A DNA stretch of 64,000 nt from Flavivirga eckloniae. GTDB lineage: Bacteria > Bacteroidota > Bacteroidia > Flavobacteriales > Flavobacteriaceae. The translations under genes were made by a program, and so were the position numbers. Under the pieces are notes generated by a model. The model was not told the DNA's origin. It ran no database searches and was given only the letters and a program-made list of their open reading frames with translations. The stretch spans positions 4,665,001 to 4,729,000 of the forward strand of contig NZ_CP025791.1 in NCBI RefSeq assembly GCF_002886045.1, read 5' to 3'. Below, piece by piece: positions 56,199 to 64,000 of the stretch (position 1 is its first letter; each line of letters begins with the position of its first letter).

Positions 56199-57623
56199 CT
56201 ATTTATAACTCCTCGGACCTAAAAAATTAGCCGTAGTCGTTTCAATTAATTCGTCGTTTGCATATACGCCAATCTTTATTTTATTTCTATCTCCAGATAA
56301 TGCCGAATTATTTATTTCGATAAAAAGCGTCCCTTCTGCTATTCCTTGGCTGGGTACTACAAAACTATCGCTAGTTGCTACTAATTTTAATGTGCCTTTA
56401 TGCGATAATAATTTAAAGCGGACATTATCAATTTCTTTTGTTGTTTTATTTACCAATTTATAGGTAAATACGTTACTTATTATATTATTTTCTTTATGCT
56501 CGTACAATTGCCCAGGCAATCTTAATACATTAGCTTCTACATCGTTTCTTAAAAAGAGCATACCAGTTAACAAACCAATTAATATAGAAAGCACTGCAAT
56601 GTAGCCTTTCATTCTGGCTGTTAGTTTAAAAGGTACTTTTTTCTCAATGTTTTCTTCGCTGGCATATCTAATTAAACCTTTTGGCAGATTAATGCTTTCC
56701 ATAATATGATCGCATTCATCTATACAAGCAGTACAGTTTACACATTCTAGTTGTGTACCATTTCTAATGTCGATACCGGTAGGACATACATTAACACATT
56801 GAAAACAATCAATACAATCGCCATGTCCTAAAGCTTGTCTGTCTTCATTTTTTCTAAACTTCTTTCTTCCATTTTCTGCTTCACCTCGTTTATGGTCGTA
56901 AGCAACCACAATAGATTTAGTGTCTAAAAGCGCGCCCTGTAATCTTCCGTAAGGACAGGCAATAATACACACTTGCTCTCTAAACCATGCAAAGACAAAG
57001 TAAAACACCGCTGTAAAAATCAACAATGAAATCAAGGTGCTTAAATGACTAAAAGGACCATCAATGATGTATTGAACGAGTTTGTCACTTCCAATTAAAT
57101 ATGCCAGAAATACATTGGCAATTAAAAAGGAAATTACCGTAAAAATAAAAAGCTTCAGCCCTTTCTTTCTAATCTTTTCTGCATTCCAAGGTTGTTTAGA
57201 AAGTCTTATTTGCTTCCCTCTGTCGCCTTCAATCCAATATTCAATTCTGCGAAAAACCATTTCCATAAAAATGGTTTGCGGACAAATCCATCCACAGAAA
57301 ATTCTACCAAAAGCTACTGTAAATAGCGTTATGAAAATAACACCAATAATCATAGAAACCACAAACAAATGAAAGTCTTGTGGCCAAAACGGAAATCCAA
57401 AAATATTAAAACGACGTTCTAATACGTTGAACATTAAAAACTGGTTTCCACCTATCTTTACAAAAGGAGACAGTAATAAAAAAGCCAGCAATCCATAACT
57501 CACCCATTTACGGTATTTGTAAAATTTTCCGCTAGGTTTTTTTGGAAATACCCAAGCACGTTTACCTTCTTCGGTAACGGTACCTATTGAGTCTCTAAAC
57601 GTTTCGTTTTCTGGGGTTTCCAA
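56199..57623 (-). CDS. ccoG: CcoG/RdxA cbb3 oxidase accessory iron-sulfur protein
   Basis: A 474-aa polytopic membrane protein with two 4Fe-4S ferredoxin motifs: Cys270, 273, 276, 280 and Cys294, 297, 300, 304. CGWICPQT (Cys110, Cys114) and CIIACPYGRLQ (Cys219, Cys223) are also conserved in the family. The C-terminal domain is Ig-like (FixG_C, about 375-470). CcoG has been linked to copper reduction during cbb3 assembly. About 78 bp, including an AGACCTGT palindrome, separate it from ccoP. Confidence 0.95.
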   Translation of the reverse strand: METPENETFRDSIGTVTEEGKRAWVFPKKPSGKFYKYRKWVSYGLLAFLLLSPFVKIGGNQFLMFNVLERRFNIFGFPFWPQDFHLFVVSMIIGVIFITLFTVAFGRIFCGWICPQTIFMEMVFRRIEYWIEGDRGKQIRLSKQPWNAEKIRKKGLKLFIFTVISFLIANVFLAYLIGSDKLVQYIIDGPFSHLSTLISLLIFTAVFYFVFAWFREQVCIIACPYGRLQGALLDTKSIVVAYDHKRGEAENGRKKFRKNEDRQALGHGDCIDCFQCVNVCPTGIDIRNGTQLECVNCTACIDECDHIMESINLPKGLIRYASEENIEKKVPFKLTARMKGYIAVLSILIGLLTGMLFLRNDVEANVLRLPGQLYEHKENNIISNVFTYKLVNKTTKEIDNVRFKLLSHKGTLKLVATSDSFVVPSQGIAEGTLFIEINNSALSGDRNKIKIGVYANDELIETTTANFLGPRSYK

Positions 57624-57653
57624 GTTTTTTGTTTTTGTTTTTTAACCTGTCTA

Positions 57654-57688
57654 CAGACCTGTCAGGTTTTTAAAATCTAACAGGTCTG
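57654..57688. repeat. AGACCTGT palindromic repeat, copy 2
   Basis: Arms CAGACCTGTCAGGTTTT and AAAATCTAACAGGTCTG around a single T, with two mismatched positions. Core is the same as the copy at 14485-14517. Located between ccoP and ccoG within the oxidase operon, it could form an mRNA hairpin there. Confidence 0.7.
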
Positions 57689-57701
57689 AGATATATCTAT
57701 G

Positions 57702-58640
57702 TTAGTTAACCGCAGTTGTAGCCAAAGAATCCGTTTGGGTGGTGTTGGTTTCCTGCACAGGTGCATTTTCATCTACCCATACATCGCCTTCAGGAGCCTT
57801 AGGATTAGCTGGTGTTGTGCCTTGTAGTGTTAACACATAACTAGATACTTGTGCTATTTGCAACGGCTTTAATTGTTGTTTCCAGGCGATCATACCCTTA
57901 CCAGAACGACCTCCTTCGGATACGGTTCTAAAAACATTTTTTATACCACCGCCTAAAATCCAGTTTTGGTCTGTTAAATTTGGACCAATACCACCACCAC
58001 CGTCTGCCATATGACAGGCCACACATGTCGTTTCGAAAATTTTCTTACCTGCGTTTAAATCTGCTGCATCGGTAAGCATAGTAACGGTGTTAATATCAAC
58101 TAAATCTTTAGCTGTTTTTTTATAAGCTTCAATAGCTTCTCTGGCTTCGGCTAATTCGGTTTCTAATTCATCAAATTGGTTATCTCCATTAAAAACGTGG
58201 TACTTAAATAAATAAATAACAGCAAAAATAATTGAGATGTAAAAGCCGTACAGCCACCATGGTGGTAAGTTATTATCTAACTCTTTTATACCATCGTAAT
58301 TATGATCCAATATAATTTCGCCTTCTTCTTCAAGAGGCTTTTGTCCCAGAAGCTTTTTGTAAATGTTACTTAGCCAGGTAAACTGGTATTGTTTTTCCTT
58401 TTCTGCTAAAAAACGTGCTTTGGCTTCTTCGTCTAATTTATGAATCATAATGTTTTCCAATGCTGCAACAATAGCTTCAATGGCTATTAAAATTAGCAGT
58501 ACTAAGAAAAGGAAAAGTAGAACTATTGGATATTCTATAAATGCAGGTTTATCTCCTGAATCTACGAAGAACTCTACAACTCCGAAGATGAAAAAGAATG
58601 CTATAGGAACTCTTATCCAAGATGGGATTAATTTTCTCAT
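57702..58640 (-). CDS. ccoP: CcoP subunit of cbb3 oxidase, single-haem type
   Basis: A 312-aa membrane-anchored cytochrome c subunit. Two N-terminal helices (about 11-25 and 38-62), a FixP N-terminal segment with a further helix (DGIKELDNNLPPWWLYGFYISIIFAVIYLF, 116-145), and one cytochrome c domain with CVACH (206-210) and candidate axial Met250. Proteobacterial CcoP usually has two CxxCH motifs; only one is present here. Its ATG overlaps the ccoQ stop (ATGA), indicating translational coupling. Confidence 0.95.
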   Translation of the reverse strand: MRKLIPSWIRVPIAFFFIFGVVEFFVDSGDKPAFIEYPIVLLFLFLVLLILIAIEAIVAALENIMIHKLDEEAKARFLAEKEKQYQFTWLSNIYKKLLGQKPLEEEGEIILDHNYDGIKELDNNLPPWWLYGFYISIIFAVIYLFKYHVFNGDNQFDELETELAEAREAIEAYKKTAKDLVDINTVTMLTDAADLNAGKKIFETTCVACHMADGGGGIGPNLTDQNWILGGGIKNVFRTVSEGGRSGKGMIAWKQQLKPLQIAQVSSYVLTLQGTTPANPKAPEGDVWVDENAPVQETNTTQTDSLATTAVN

Positions 58641-58822
58641 GATATATCGTCGTTTTGGTTGTCTAAAGGAATGTTGCTTACGGTATTTATGTAGTCTTTT
58701 TTAGCTGTAATAACCCACCAAAAAAGTGCTACAAAAAATATAAAAAAGATGAGTAGTGAGATGATTGGATATATTTCCACATCTGAGATACTCTCCATAT
58801 GATTTTTTACAAATTTTAACAT
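58637..58822 (-). CDS. ccoQ: CcoQ/FixQ small cbb3 oxidase subunit
   Basis: A 61-aa single-helix membrane protein (IYPIISLLIFFIFFVALFWWVITA, 17-40, followed by KKDYIN), the usual layout of the FixQ subunit. It lies between ccoNO and ccoP, with 21 bp to ccoNO and a 4-bp overlap with ccoP, which supports the assignment. Confidence 0.9.
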   Translation of the reverse strand: MLKFVKNHMESISDVEIYPIISLLIFFIFFVALFWWVITAKKDYINTVSNIPLDNQNDDIS

Positions 58823-58843
58823 GTTATCTGTTTTTTTTGATGA

Positions 58844-61036
58844 TTAATTCTGAGCCGTTTCTACTTTAATATCGGTTCCTAAACGTTGTAAATATGCAAT
58901 AAGAGCAACAATCTCTCTGTTTTTCATTTCAACGAAGTTTTCACCGTTTTCTGAAGCGTATTTTTTATCTGCTTCGTAGGTCTCTGCAAAATCTGGGTCT
59001 GTATAAAGGTTCTTTTCTATTTGAGTTCCTTGTTCCAACATATTTTGTTGTGCAGTGGTTATGTCTTCTTCGGTATAAGGAACACCTAAAGACACCATGG
59101 TTCGCATTTTAGCTTCGGTTTGCGATTTATCTAACTCACTGGATGGTCCTGTGATTAACCATGGATAACGCGGCATGATCGATCCTGATGATGTACTTTG
59201 TGGGTCGTACATGTGATTAAAGTGCCAGTTATCTGAATATTTACCACCTAACCTATGTAAGTCTGGTCCGGTACGTTTACTTCCCCAAAGGAATGGATGA
59301 TCGTAAACATATTCTCCGGCTTTCGAGTATTCGCCGTAGCGTTCTACTTCACTTCTAAAAGGACGAATCATTTGTGAATGACAGCCTACACAACCTTCAC
59401 GGATGTAAATATCTCGTCCTTCTAATTCGAGCGGCGTATATGGTTTTACGCTTGCTATGGTTGGAATATTGGATTTAACCATTATAGTCGGTACAATCTG
59501 CACGACACCACCAATTAAAATAGCAATCGTAGCTAAAATGGTTAATTGAATTGGTCTGCGTTCTAACCAAGTGTGCCATCCTTCGCTTGCTGTACGTTTT
59601 TTAGTTACACGCTCTAATGCAGGCGCTTCTGCTAATTCGTTTTCAACTTTACTACCTTGTTTAATGGTTACAATAACATTGTAAACCATAATGAGCATAC
59701 CTATAATGAAAAGTGTTCCTCCAATGGCACGCATCCAATACATAGGCATAATTTCCGTAACAGTTTCTAAAAAGTTACCATAGGTTAGTGTACCATCTGG
59801 GTTAAACTGTTTCCACATACTTGCTTGTGTGAATCCTGCAACGTACATAGGTAAGGCATACATTATAATTCCAAGTGTGCCAACCCAAAAGTGAAGGTTT
59901 GCTAACCCAACTGAAAATAGTTTTGTTTTAAATAACTTAGGTACTAAATAATAAATCATACCAAACGTTAAAAACCCGTTCCATGCCAAGGCTCCTACGT
60001 GTACGTGAGCGATAATCCAATCGGTAAAGTGGGCAATGGCATTAACGTTTTTAAGTGATAGGGTAGGCCCTTCAAAGGTTGCCATACCGTAACCTGTAAT
60101 GGCTACAACCATGAATTTTAAAACAGGGTCTGTACGTACTTTATCCCAGGCTCCTCGTAAAGTTAAAAGTCCGTTTATCATACCTCCCCAAGAAGGCATT
60201 AATAGCATTACAGAAAACGCTACACCTAAGTTTTGAGCCCATTCTGGTAATGCTGTATATAGTAAATGGTGAGGTCCTGCCCAGATATATATAAAGATCA
60301 ACGACCAGAAGTGGACGATCGATAGTCTATAAGAGTAAACAGGTCTGTTAGCGGCTTTAGGAACAAAATAATACATTAACCCTAAGAATGGTGTGGTTAA
60401 AAAGAAAGCCACGGCATTGTGTCCGTACCACCATTGTACCAGAGCATCCTGAACCCCGGCATAGACCGAGTAACTTTTTAAGGCACTAACCGGTAATTCT
60501 AAACTATTAAATATATGAAGTACAGCAACAGTAACAAACGTGGCTATATAAAACCAAATAGCAACATATAAATGGCGCTGTCTTCTTTTTAGAATGGTAC
60601 CTATTAAATTCCAACCGAATACGACCCATACAATTGCAATAGCAATATCAAAAGGCCATTCTAGTTCGGCATATTCTTTTGATGTTGTATAACCTAAAGG
60701 TAGCGTAATTGCAGCACCTACAATAATAAGTTGCCATCCCCAAAAGTTAATTTTGCTTAAGGTGTCATTAAACATTCTCGCCTTTAGTAAACGTTGCGTA
60801 GAGTAGTAAACTCCCGCAAAAATGGCATTACCAACAAAAGCAAAAATAACGGCATTGGTGTGTAATGGTCTTAATCGACCAAAGCTTAGCCATGAAATAC
60901 CGTCGGTTAGATTAGGGAATAAAAACATAAATGCCAGTAGCAGTCCTACCAACATACCCACAACGCCCCAAAGCATGGTGGCGTATAAGAAATTTTTAAC
61001 GATTTTATTATCGTAATGAAATTGCTGCATTTCCAT
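58844..61036 (-). CDS. ccoNO: Fused CcoN-CcoO cbb3-type cytochrome c oxidase subunit I/II
   Basis: A 730-aa fusion of the catalytic CcoN with the monohaem cytochrome CcoO, the arrangement normal in Bacteroidota. CcoN part (1-500): His59 and His346 for haem b, His206 with His256 and His257 for copper B, His344 for haem b3; Glu322 lies in FEGPTL. CcoO part (about 500-730): one helix, then CVGCH (549-553), MIRPFRSEVERYGEYSKAGEYVYDHPFLWGSKRTGPDLHR and Met621 region (SIMPRYPW). Terminal oxidase for microaerobic respiration. It follows ccoS by 13 bp. Confidence 0.96.
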   Translation of the reverse strand: MEMQQFHYDNKIVKNFLYATMLWGVVGMLVGLLLAFMFLFPNLTDGISWLSFGRLRPLHTNAVIFAFVGNAIFAGVYYSTQRLLKARMFNDTLSKINFWGWQLIIVGAAITLPLGYTTSKEYAELEWPFDIAIAIVWVVFGWNLIGTILKRRQRHLYVAIWFYIATFVTVAVLHIFNSLELPVSALKSYSVYAGVQDALVQWWYGHNAVAFFLTTPFLGLMYYFVPKAANRPVYSYRLSIVHFWSLIFIYIWAGPHHLLYTALPEWAQNLGVAFSVMLLMPSWGGMINGLLTLRGAWDKVRTDPVLKFMVVAITGYGMATFEGPTLSLKNVNAIAHFTDWIIAHVHVGALAWNGFLTFGMIYYLVPKLFKTKLFSVGLANLHFWVGTLGIIMYALPMYVAGFTQASMWKQFNPDGTLTYGNFLETVTEIMPMYWMRAIGGTLFIIGMLIMVYNVIVTIKQGSKVENELAEAPALERVTKKRTASEGWHTWLERRPIQLTILATIAILIGGVVQIVPTIMVKSNIPTIASVKPYTPLELEGRDIYIREGCVGCHSQMIRPFRSEVERYGEYSKAGEYVYDHPFLWGSKRTGPDLHRLGGKYSDNWHFNHMYDPQSTSSGSIMPRYPWLITGPSSELDKSQTEAKMRTMVSLGVPYTEEDITTAQQNMLEQGTQIEKNLYTDPDFAETYEADKKYASENGENFVEMKNREIVALIAYLQRLGTDIKVETAQN

Positions 61037-61049
61037 AATTTATTAGTTA

Positions 61050-61235
61050 TTAATCTTTTTTGGTTAGTATCGTTTTTTCGGAATTTTCTTTTATAAGTTC
61101 ATCTTCAAATAACATTCTTACGGAAGGCGTATAGCTATCGTCATACTGTCCTTTCTTTACTGCCATGATAAAGGCTATAAAAAAAACCACAGCTACAATT
61201 ATACTTATAGCTAATAAAATATATATAACACTCAT
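61050..61235 (-). CDS. ccoS: CcoS cbb3 oxidase maturation protein
   Basis: A 61-aa protein with one membrane helix (MSVIYILLAISIIVAVVFFIAFIMAVKKGQYDDSYTPSVRML type). The sequence YDDSYTPSVRMLFEDE after the helix is the CcoS signature. CcoS is needed for insertion of haem and copper into CcoN. It is the first gene of the ccoS-ccoNO-Q-P-G-H operon and lies under an FNR-type promoter. Confidence 0.94.
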   Translation of the reverse strand: MSVIYILLAISIIVAVVFFIAFIMAVKKGQYDDSYTPSVRMLFEDELIKENSEKTILTKKD

Positions 61236-61255
61236 ACCTACTTGAAGTTATGGTT

Positions 61256-61299
61256 CAAAAATACTTTTATGTCTTTTTTTAAAATATGATTTTTATCAT
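61256..61299 (-). promoter_or_regulatory. FNR-type site and -7 box of the ccoS operon
   Basis: ATGAT-TTTT-ATCAT (61286-61299) and, on the minus strand, TATTTTTG (61263 to 61256), an exact TAnnTTTG. The site centre is 36.5 bp from the end of the box, identical to the hemN and ccoI promoters. The remaining intergenic sequence up to 61423 holds no gene. Confidence 0.78.
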
Positions 61300-61423
61300 G
61301 TTTTACAGAATACTTTTTAGCCACGAATACACGGATGATCAAATATCAGCACATTTCTGTGAAAGCTTTACGAGTCACCGTGTAACAATTTTAAAGCATA
61401 ATTATTCGTGTAATAGAGCATAT

Positions 61424-63799
61424 TTACTCTAGTTTTCTACCTAAAATATTTGTTGTTACTGTTGTAAATGCCACGATACTAATTGAACTGAGTGGCATTA
61501 ATATGGCTGCTACAACTGGTGCCAATTGCCCGGTTACAGCAAAATAAAGTCCGATAATGTTGTATATGAAAGAGAGTAAAAAACTCCATTTTATAATGTT
61601 TATAGCGGATTTAGATATTTTTATGTAATTGTATAATTGATTGAATTTGGAGGCGTCTAAAATAGCATCGCAGGCCGGTGAGAAAACATTCACGTTTTCT
61701 GAGATGGCTATACCAACGTTACTTTGTGCTAATGCACCAGCGTCATTTAATCCGTCGCCAACCATTAATATATTGGCCCCCTCGTTTTGGTGGTATTTTA
61801 TGTATTCCAGTTTGTCTTCGGGCTTTTGGTTGAAAAGTAACTTGGTTTTTGTGGGAAGTAGTTTTGTTAAGTTCTCTTTTTCGCCGGCATTGTCTCCGGA
61901 AAGAATTACTAAATCATACTCTTTTTTAAGGGTATTGAATAGTAGAGAGATTCCCTGTCTGTAGGCGTTGTAGAACGTAAATTTACCTTTGTATATGTTA
62001 TTGGTGCTAACATGAACGGCTGTGTTTAATGTAGCTGTGTCGTTTGCCAGACCAACAAAAGGCGCTGATCCTATTTTTATATTATGGTCTTTATATTTTG
62101 CTTCAATACCTTTTCCTAAAAACTCTTCATAAGTATCTAAAGTATGAATATCGTGCTTGTCTAAGATATTATAAAGTGATCTGCTTAACGGGTGATTAGA
62201 TCCTCGTAATGTGCTCTTTAATAAGTTTTCTTCGGCTAAAGAAAGTGTTGTGCCTTCATAATTTATTGAAGTTTCTTTGTTAGCAGTTATGGTGCCAGTT
62301 TTATCAAAGATGACCGTATTTATTTTAGCCAACTGCTCAATAACGCTGGCGTTTTTTAAATAGAACTTTTTCTTTCCTAAAATACGTAATATGTTTCCGA
62401 AAGTAAAAGGAGCAGACAAAGCAATAGCGCAGGGGCATGCAATAATTAGTACAGAGGTAAAAACATTTAATGCTTTACTTGAATCTGTTAACAACCAAAA
62501 AGAGGTAGCCAATAGTGCTATTACTAAAATGGTAACCGTGAAACGTTTACTAATACTATTGGTAATGTTTGTAAATGATAATTCTTTGTCTTTTTTAAAA
62601 ACATCGTTGCTCCAAAGCTGTGTTAAATAACTTTGTTCTACCGATTTTAATACATCTACTTCTATGCTGCCGTCTAATTGTTTTCCTCCTGCAAAAAGTT
62701 TATCTCCTGATTGTTTTGATACTATTTTAGATTCGCCTGTTACAAAACTATAATCAATGCGAGCCCTTCCTTTTATTAAAATACAGTCCACAGGAATAAG
62801 CTCTTCATTTCTAATGAGTAATCGATTGCCTTTTTCGATGTCGTATACCTGTATAGGTTCTTCTGTTCCTTCGTTTGTTATTTTTGTGATGCCTATAGGG
62901 AAATACGATTTGTAATCACGTTCAAAAGATAAAAACGTATATGTTTTTTGTTGAAAAAATTTCCCTAGTAATAGAAAGAATATAAGTCCTGTTAAACTAT
63001 CGAAAAAGCCGGAACCGGCATCAAAAATTATTTCTGTAGAACTTCTTATAAACAAGACTAAAACTCCTAAAGCGATAGGAACATCTATGTTTAAGATTTT
63101 AGACCGAAGCCCTTTAAAGGCAGAAATAAAATAATCTTGTGCAGAATAAAGCACTACAGGCAGAGAAAAGAAAAACATAAGCCATCTAAATAAATGTTTG
63201 TACTTTTCTATCCAAAACCCATCTACTTGAAAGTATTCTGGAAATGATAAAAACATAACATTTCCGAAGGCAAAACCAGCAATTCCCAGCTTGTATATTA
63301 AAGAACGGTCAATGTGTTTTTTGCCAACGGTATAATCGTCTAGACTTATAAAAGGTTCGTAACCAATACTACTCAATAAAGTTACCAGATTCTTTAGTGT
63401 AAGGGATTCACTGTTATAGGTAACCCGCACATTTTTTTTGCCAAAATTAACAATGGATGAGTTAACCGATGGATTTAATTTGTTTAAATTTTCAAGAATC
63501 CAGATGCACGAACTACAATGTATATGCGGAATGTACAAGGTAACGATTTGTGTATCGTCATTATTAAATTCCAGCAGTTGTTCAACAATTTTAATATTAT
63601 CTAAAAAGTTGTATTTACCCTCTATATCCTTAGGAGTTGCACCGGGTGCTTGTTGTAAATCGTAATAACAGGTTAAATCGTTTACAGAAAAAATTTCGTA
63701 AACAGTTTTACAACCATTACAACAAAATGATTTATCATCAAATGTAATTGTAGAGGACGTTGCATCTAACCCACAATGAAAACATGTGTTGTTGTCCAT
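61424..63799 (-). CDS. ccoI: CcoI/FixI copper-transporting P-type ATPase
   Basis: A 791-aa P1B-type ATPase that supplies copper for cbb3 oxidase. N-terminal Cys-rich metal-binding segment (C6xxC9, C26-C27xxC30), HMA domain with CSSC (95-98), eight predicted membrane helices, TGES (354-357) actuator, membrane CPC (455-457), phosphorylation motif DKTGT (Asp499), SNHP (HP at 536-537) and GDGLNDAGAL. The combination is typical of the CcoI family in Bacteroidota. It is transcribed apart from ccoS, from a promoter shared with the divergent Fnr-type gene. Confidence 0.95.
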   Translation of the reverse strand: MDNNTCFHCGLDATSSTITFDDKSFCCNGCKTVYEIFSVNDLTCYYDLQQAPGATPKDIEGKYNFLDNIKIVEQLLEFNNDDTQIVTLYIPHIHCSSCIWILENLNKLNPSVNSSIVNFGKKNVRVTYNSESLTLKNLVTLLSSIGYEPFISLDDYTVGKKHIDRSLIYKLGIAGFAFGNVMFLSFPEYFQVDGFWIEKYKHLFRWLMFFFSLPVVLYSAQDYFISAFKGLRSKILNIDVPIALGVLVLFIRSSTEIIFDAGSGFFDSLTGLIFFLLLGKFFQQKTYTFLSFERDYKSYFPIGITKITNEGTEEPIQVYDIEKGNRLLIRNEELIPVDCILIKGRARIDYSFVTGESKIVSKQSGDKLFAGGKQLDGSIEVDVLKSVEQSYLTQLWSNDVFKKDKELSFTNITNSISKRFTVTILVIALLATSFWLLTDSSKALNVFTSVLIIACPCAIALSAPFTFGNILRILGKKKFYLKNASVIEQLAKINTVIFDKTGTITANKETSINYEGTTLSLAEENLLKSTLRGSNHPLSRSLYNILDKHDIHTLDTYEEFLGKGIEAKYKDHNIKIGSAPFVGLANDTATLNTAVHVSTNNIYKGKFTFYNAYRQGISLLFNTLKKEYDLVILSGDNAGEKENLTKLLPTKTKLLFNQKPEDKLEYIKYHQNEGANILMVGDGLNDAGALAQSNVGIAISENVNVFSPACDAILDASKFNQLYNYIKISKSAINIIKWSFLLSFIYNIIGLYFAVTGQLAPVVAAILMPLSSISIVAFTTVTTNILGRKLE

Positions 63800-63827
63800 T
63801 CCTATTTTTGCTCATTTATACCTAGTA

Positions 63828-63871
63828 CAAAGGTTATAAGTTAATGGCTATTTTAATATGATAATTGTCAT
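63828..63871 (-). promoter_or_regulatory. FNR-type site and -7 box of ccoI
   Basis: ATGAT-AATT-GTCAT (63858-63871) and, on the minus strand, AACCTTTG (63835 to 63828; one mismatch to TAnnTTTG). The distance of 36.5 bp from site centre to box end equals that at hemN and ccoS. The same site lies 38 bp upstream of the Fnr-type start codon, so it may also autoregulate that gene. Confidence 0.68.
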
Positions 63872-63908
63872 GTTTTCTTTATTTTTACATCATGAGCAAT
63901 TAAATATT

Positions 63909-64000
63909 ATGGGTAAGTGTGAATCTTGTATTATAAAGCAGTTCAATTCTCTTAAATCTCTGACTAAGGATGAGTTGGTAAGAATTTCAAACTGCAAAAC
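63909..64000 (+). CDS. Crp/Fnr-family regulator, N-terminal fragment
   Basis: Only the first 30 codons are in the window: MGKCESCIIKQFNSLKSLTK and continuing DELVRISNCK. Cysteines at 4, 7 and 29 fit the N-terminal cluster of Fnr proteins that hold an oxygen-sensing 4Fe-4S centre, and the pattern CxxC...F..L is the usual Bacteroidota Fnr start. The gene runs off the right edge. Position next to ccoI and FNR-like sites upstream of ccoI, ccoS and hemN make it the probable regulator of all three. Confidence 0.82.
   Translation, partial: MGKCESCIIKQFNSLKSLTKDELVRISNCK

Overview
The window looks like chromosomal DNA of a marine-type flavobacterium (Bacteroidota, Flavobacteriaceae). Direct support: AT-rich DNA, three SusC/SusD pairs, many SPII lipoproteins, a type IX secretion C-terminal domain, a fused CcoN-CcoO oxidase subunit, and several matches to the Bacteroidota promoter -7 element TAnnTTTG. 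No rRNA, tRNA, integrase, transposase or CRISPR array was seen. The genus cannot be fixed by reading alone.

Layout. (1) 259-11076 (+): two tandem SusC/SusD pairs plus a DUF1735-type surface lipoprotein. This is part of a polysaccharide utilisation locus whose enzymes are not in the window, so the substrate is unknown. (2) 11311-32080: a complete starch/maltodextrin locus. A leftward operon (SusC, SusD, SusE-like binding protein, T9SS-secreted GH13 amylase) is divergent from a rightward operon (LacI regulator, SLC45-like MFS transporter, beta-phosphoglucomutase, GH65 maltose phosphorylase, GH97 alpha-glucosidase, two lipoprotein GH13 enzymes). The inferred flow is surface cleavage and uptake, periplasmic trimming, maltose import, phosphorolysis, then glucose-6-phosphate. 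(3) 32266-42123: housekeeping and envelope genes: DUF2807, PspC and PadR, DUF4870, DUF4442, AIM24, a signal peptidase II homologue, HAD and YdeI proteins. (4) 42258-45288: YceI, HemN and a universal stress protein. (5) 45420-48521: an aspartyl beta-hydroxylase-like gene and a PRMT-like methyltransferase flank five copies of a 193-bp structured repeat, with a DUF559 nuclease-like gene lying inside the array. (6) 48527-54806: a DJ-1/PfpI protein, a cyclase, a small membrane protein, an NTF2-like protein, a DUF1593 protein, then SDR and AraC genes. (7) 54790-64000: a cbb3 oxidase assembly cluster (ccoS, ccoNO, ccoQ, ccoP, ccoG, ccoH, a truncated ccoH copy, a SafE/DsbD_2-like gene; ccoI separately) and the first 30 codons of a divergent Crp/Fnr regulator.

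Two observations stand out. The DUF559 gene inside a regular array of multi-hairpin repeats resembles the arrangement of a REP element with its dedicated nuclease. Second, hemN, ccoS and ccoI each have the same FNR-like palindrome (ATGAY-N4-RTCAT) at exactly the same distance from a -7 box, which implies a microaerobic regulon run by the Fnr-type gene at the right edge.
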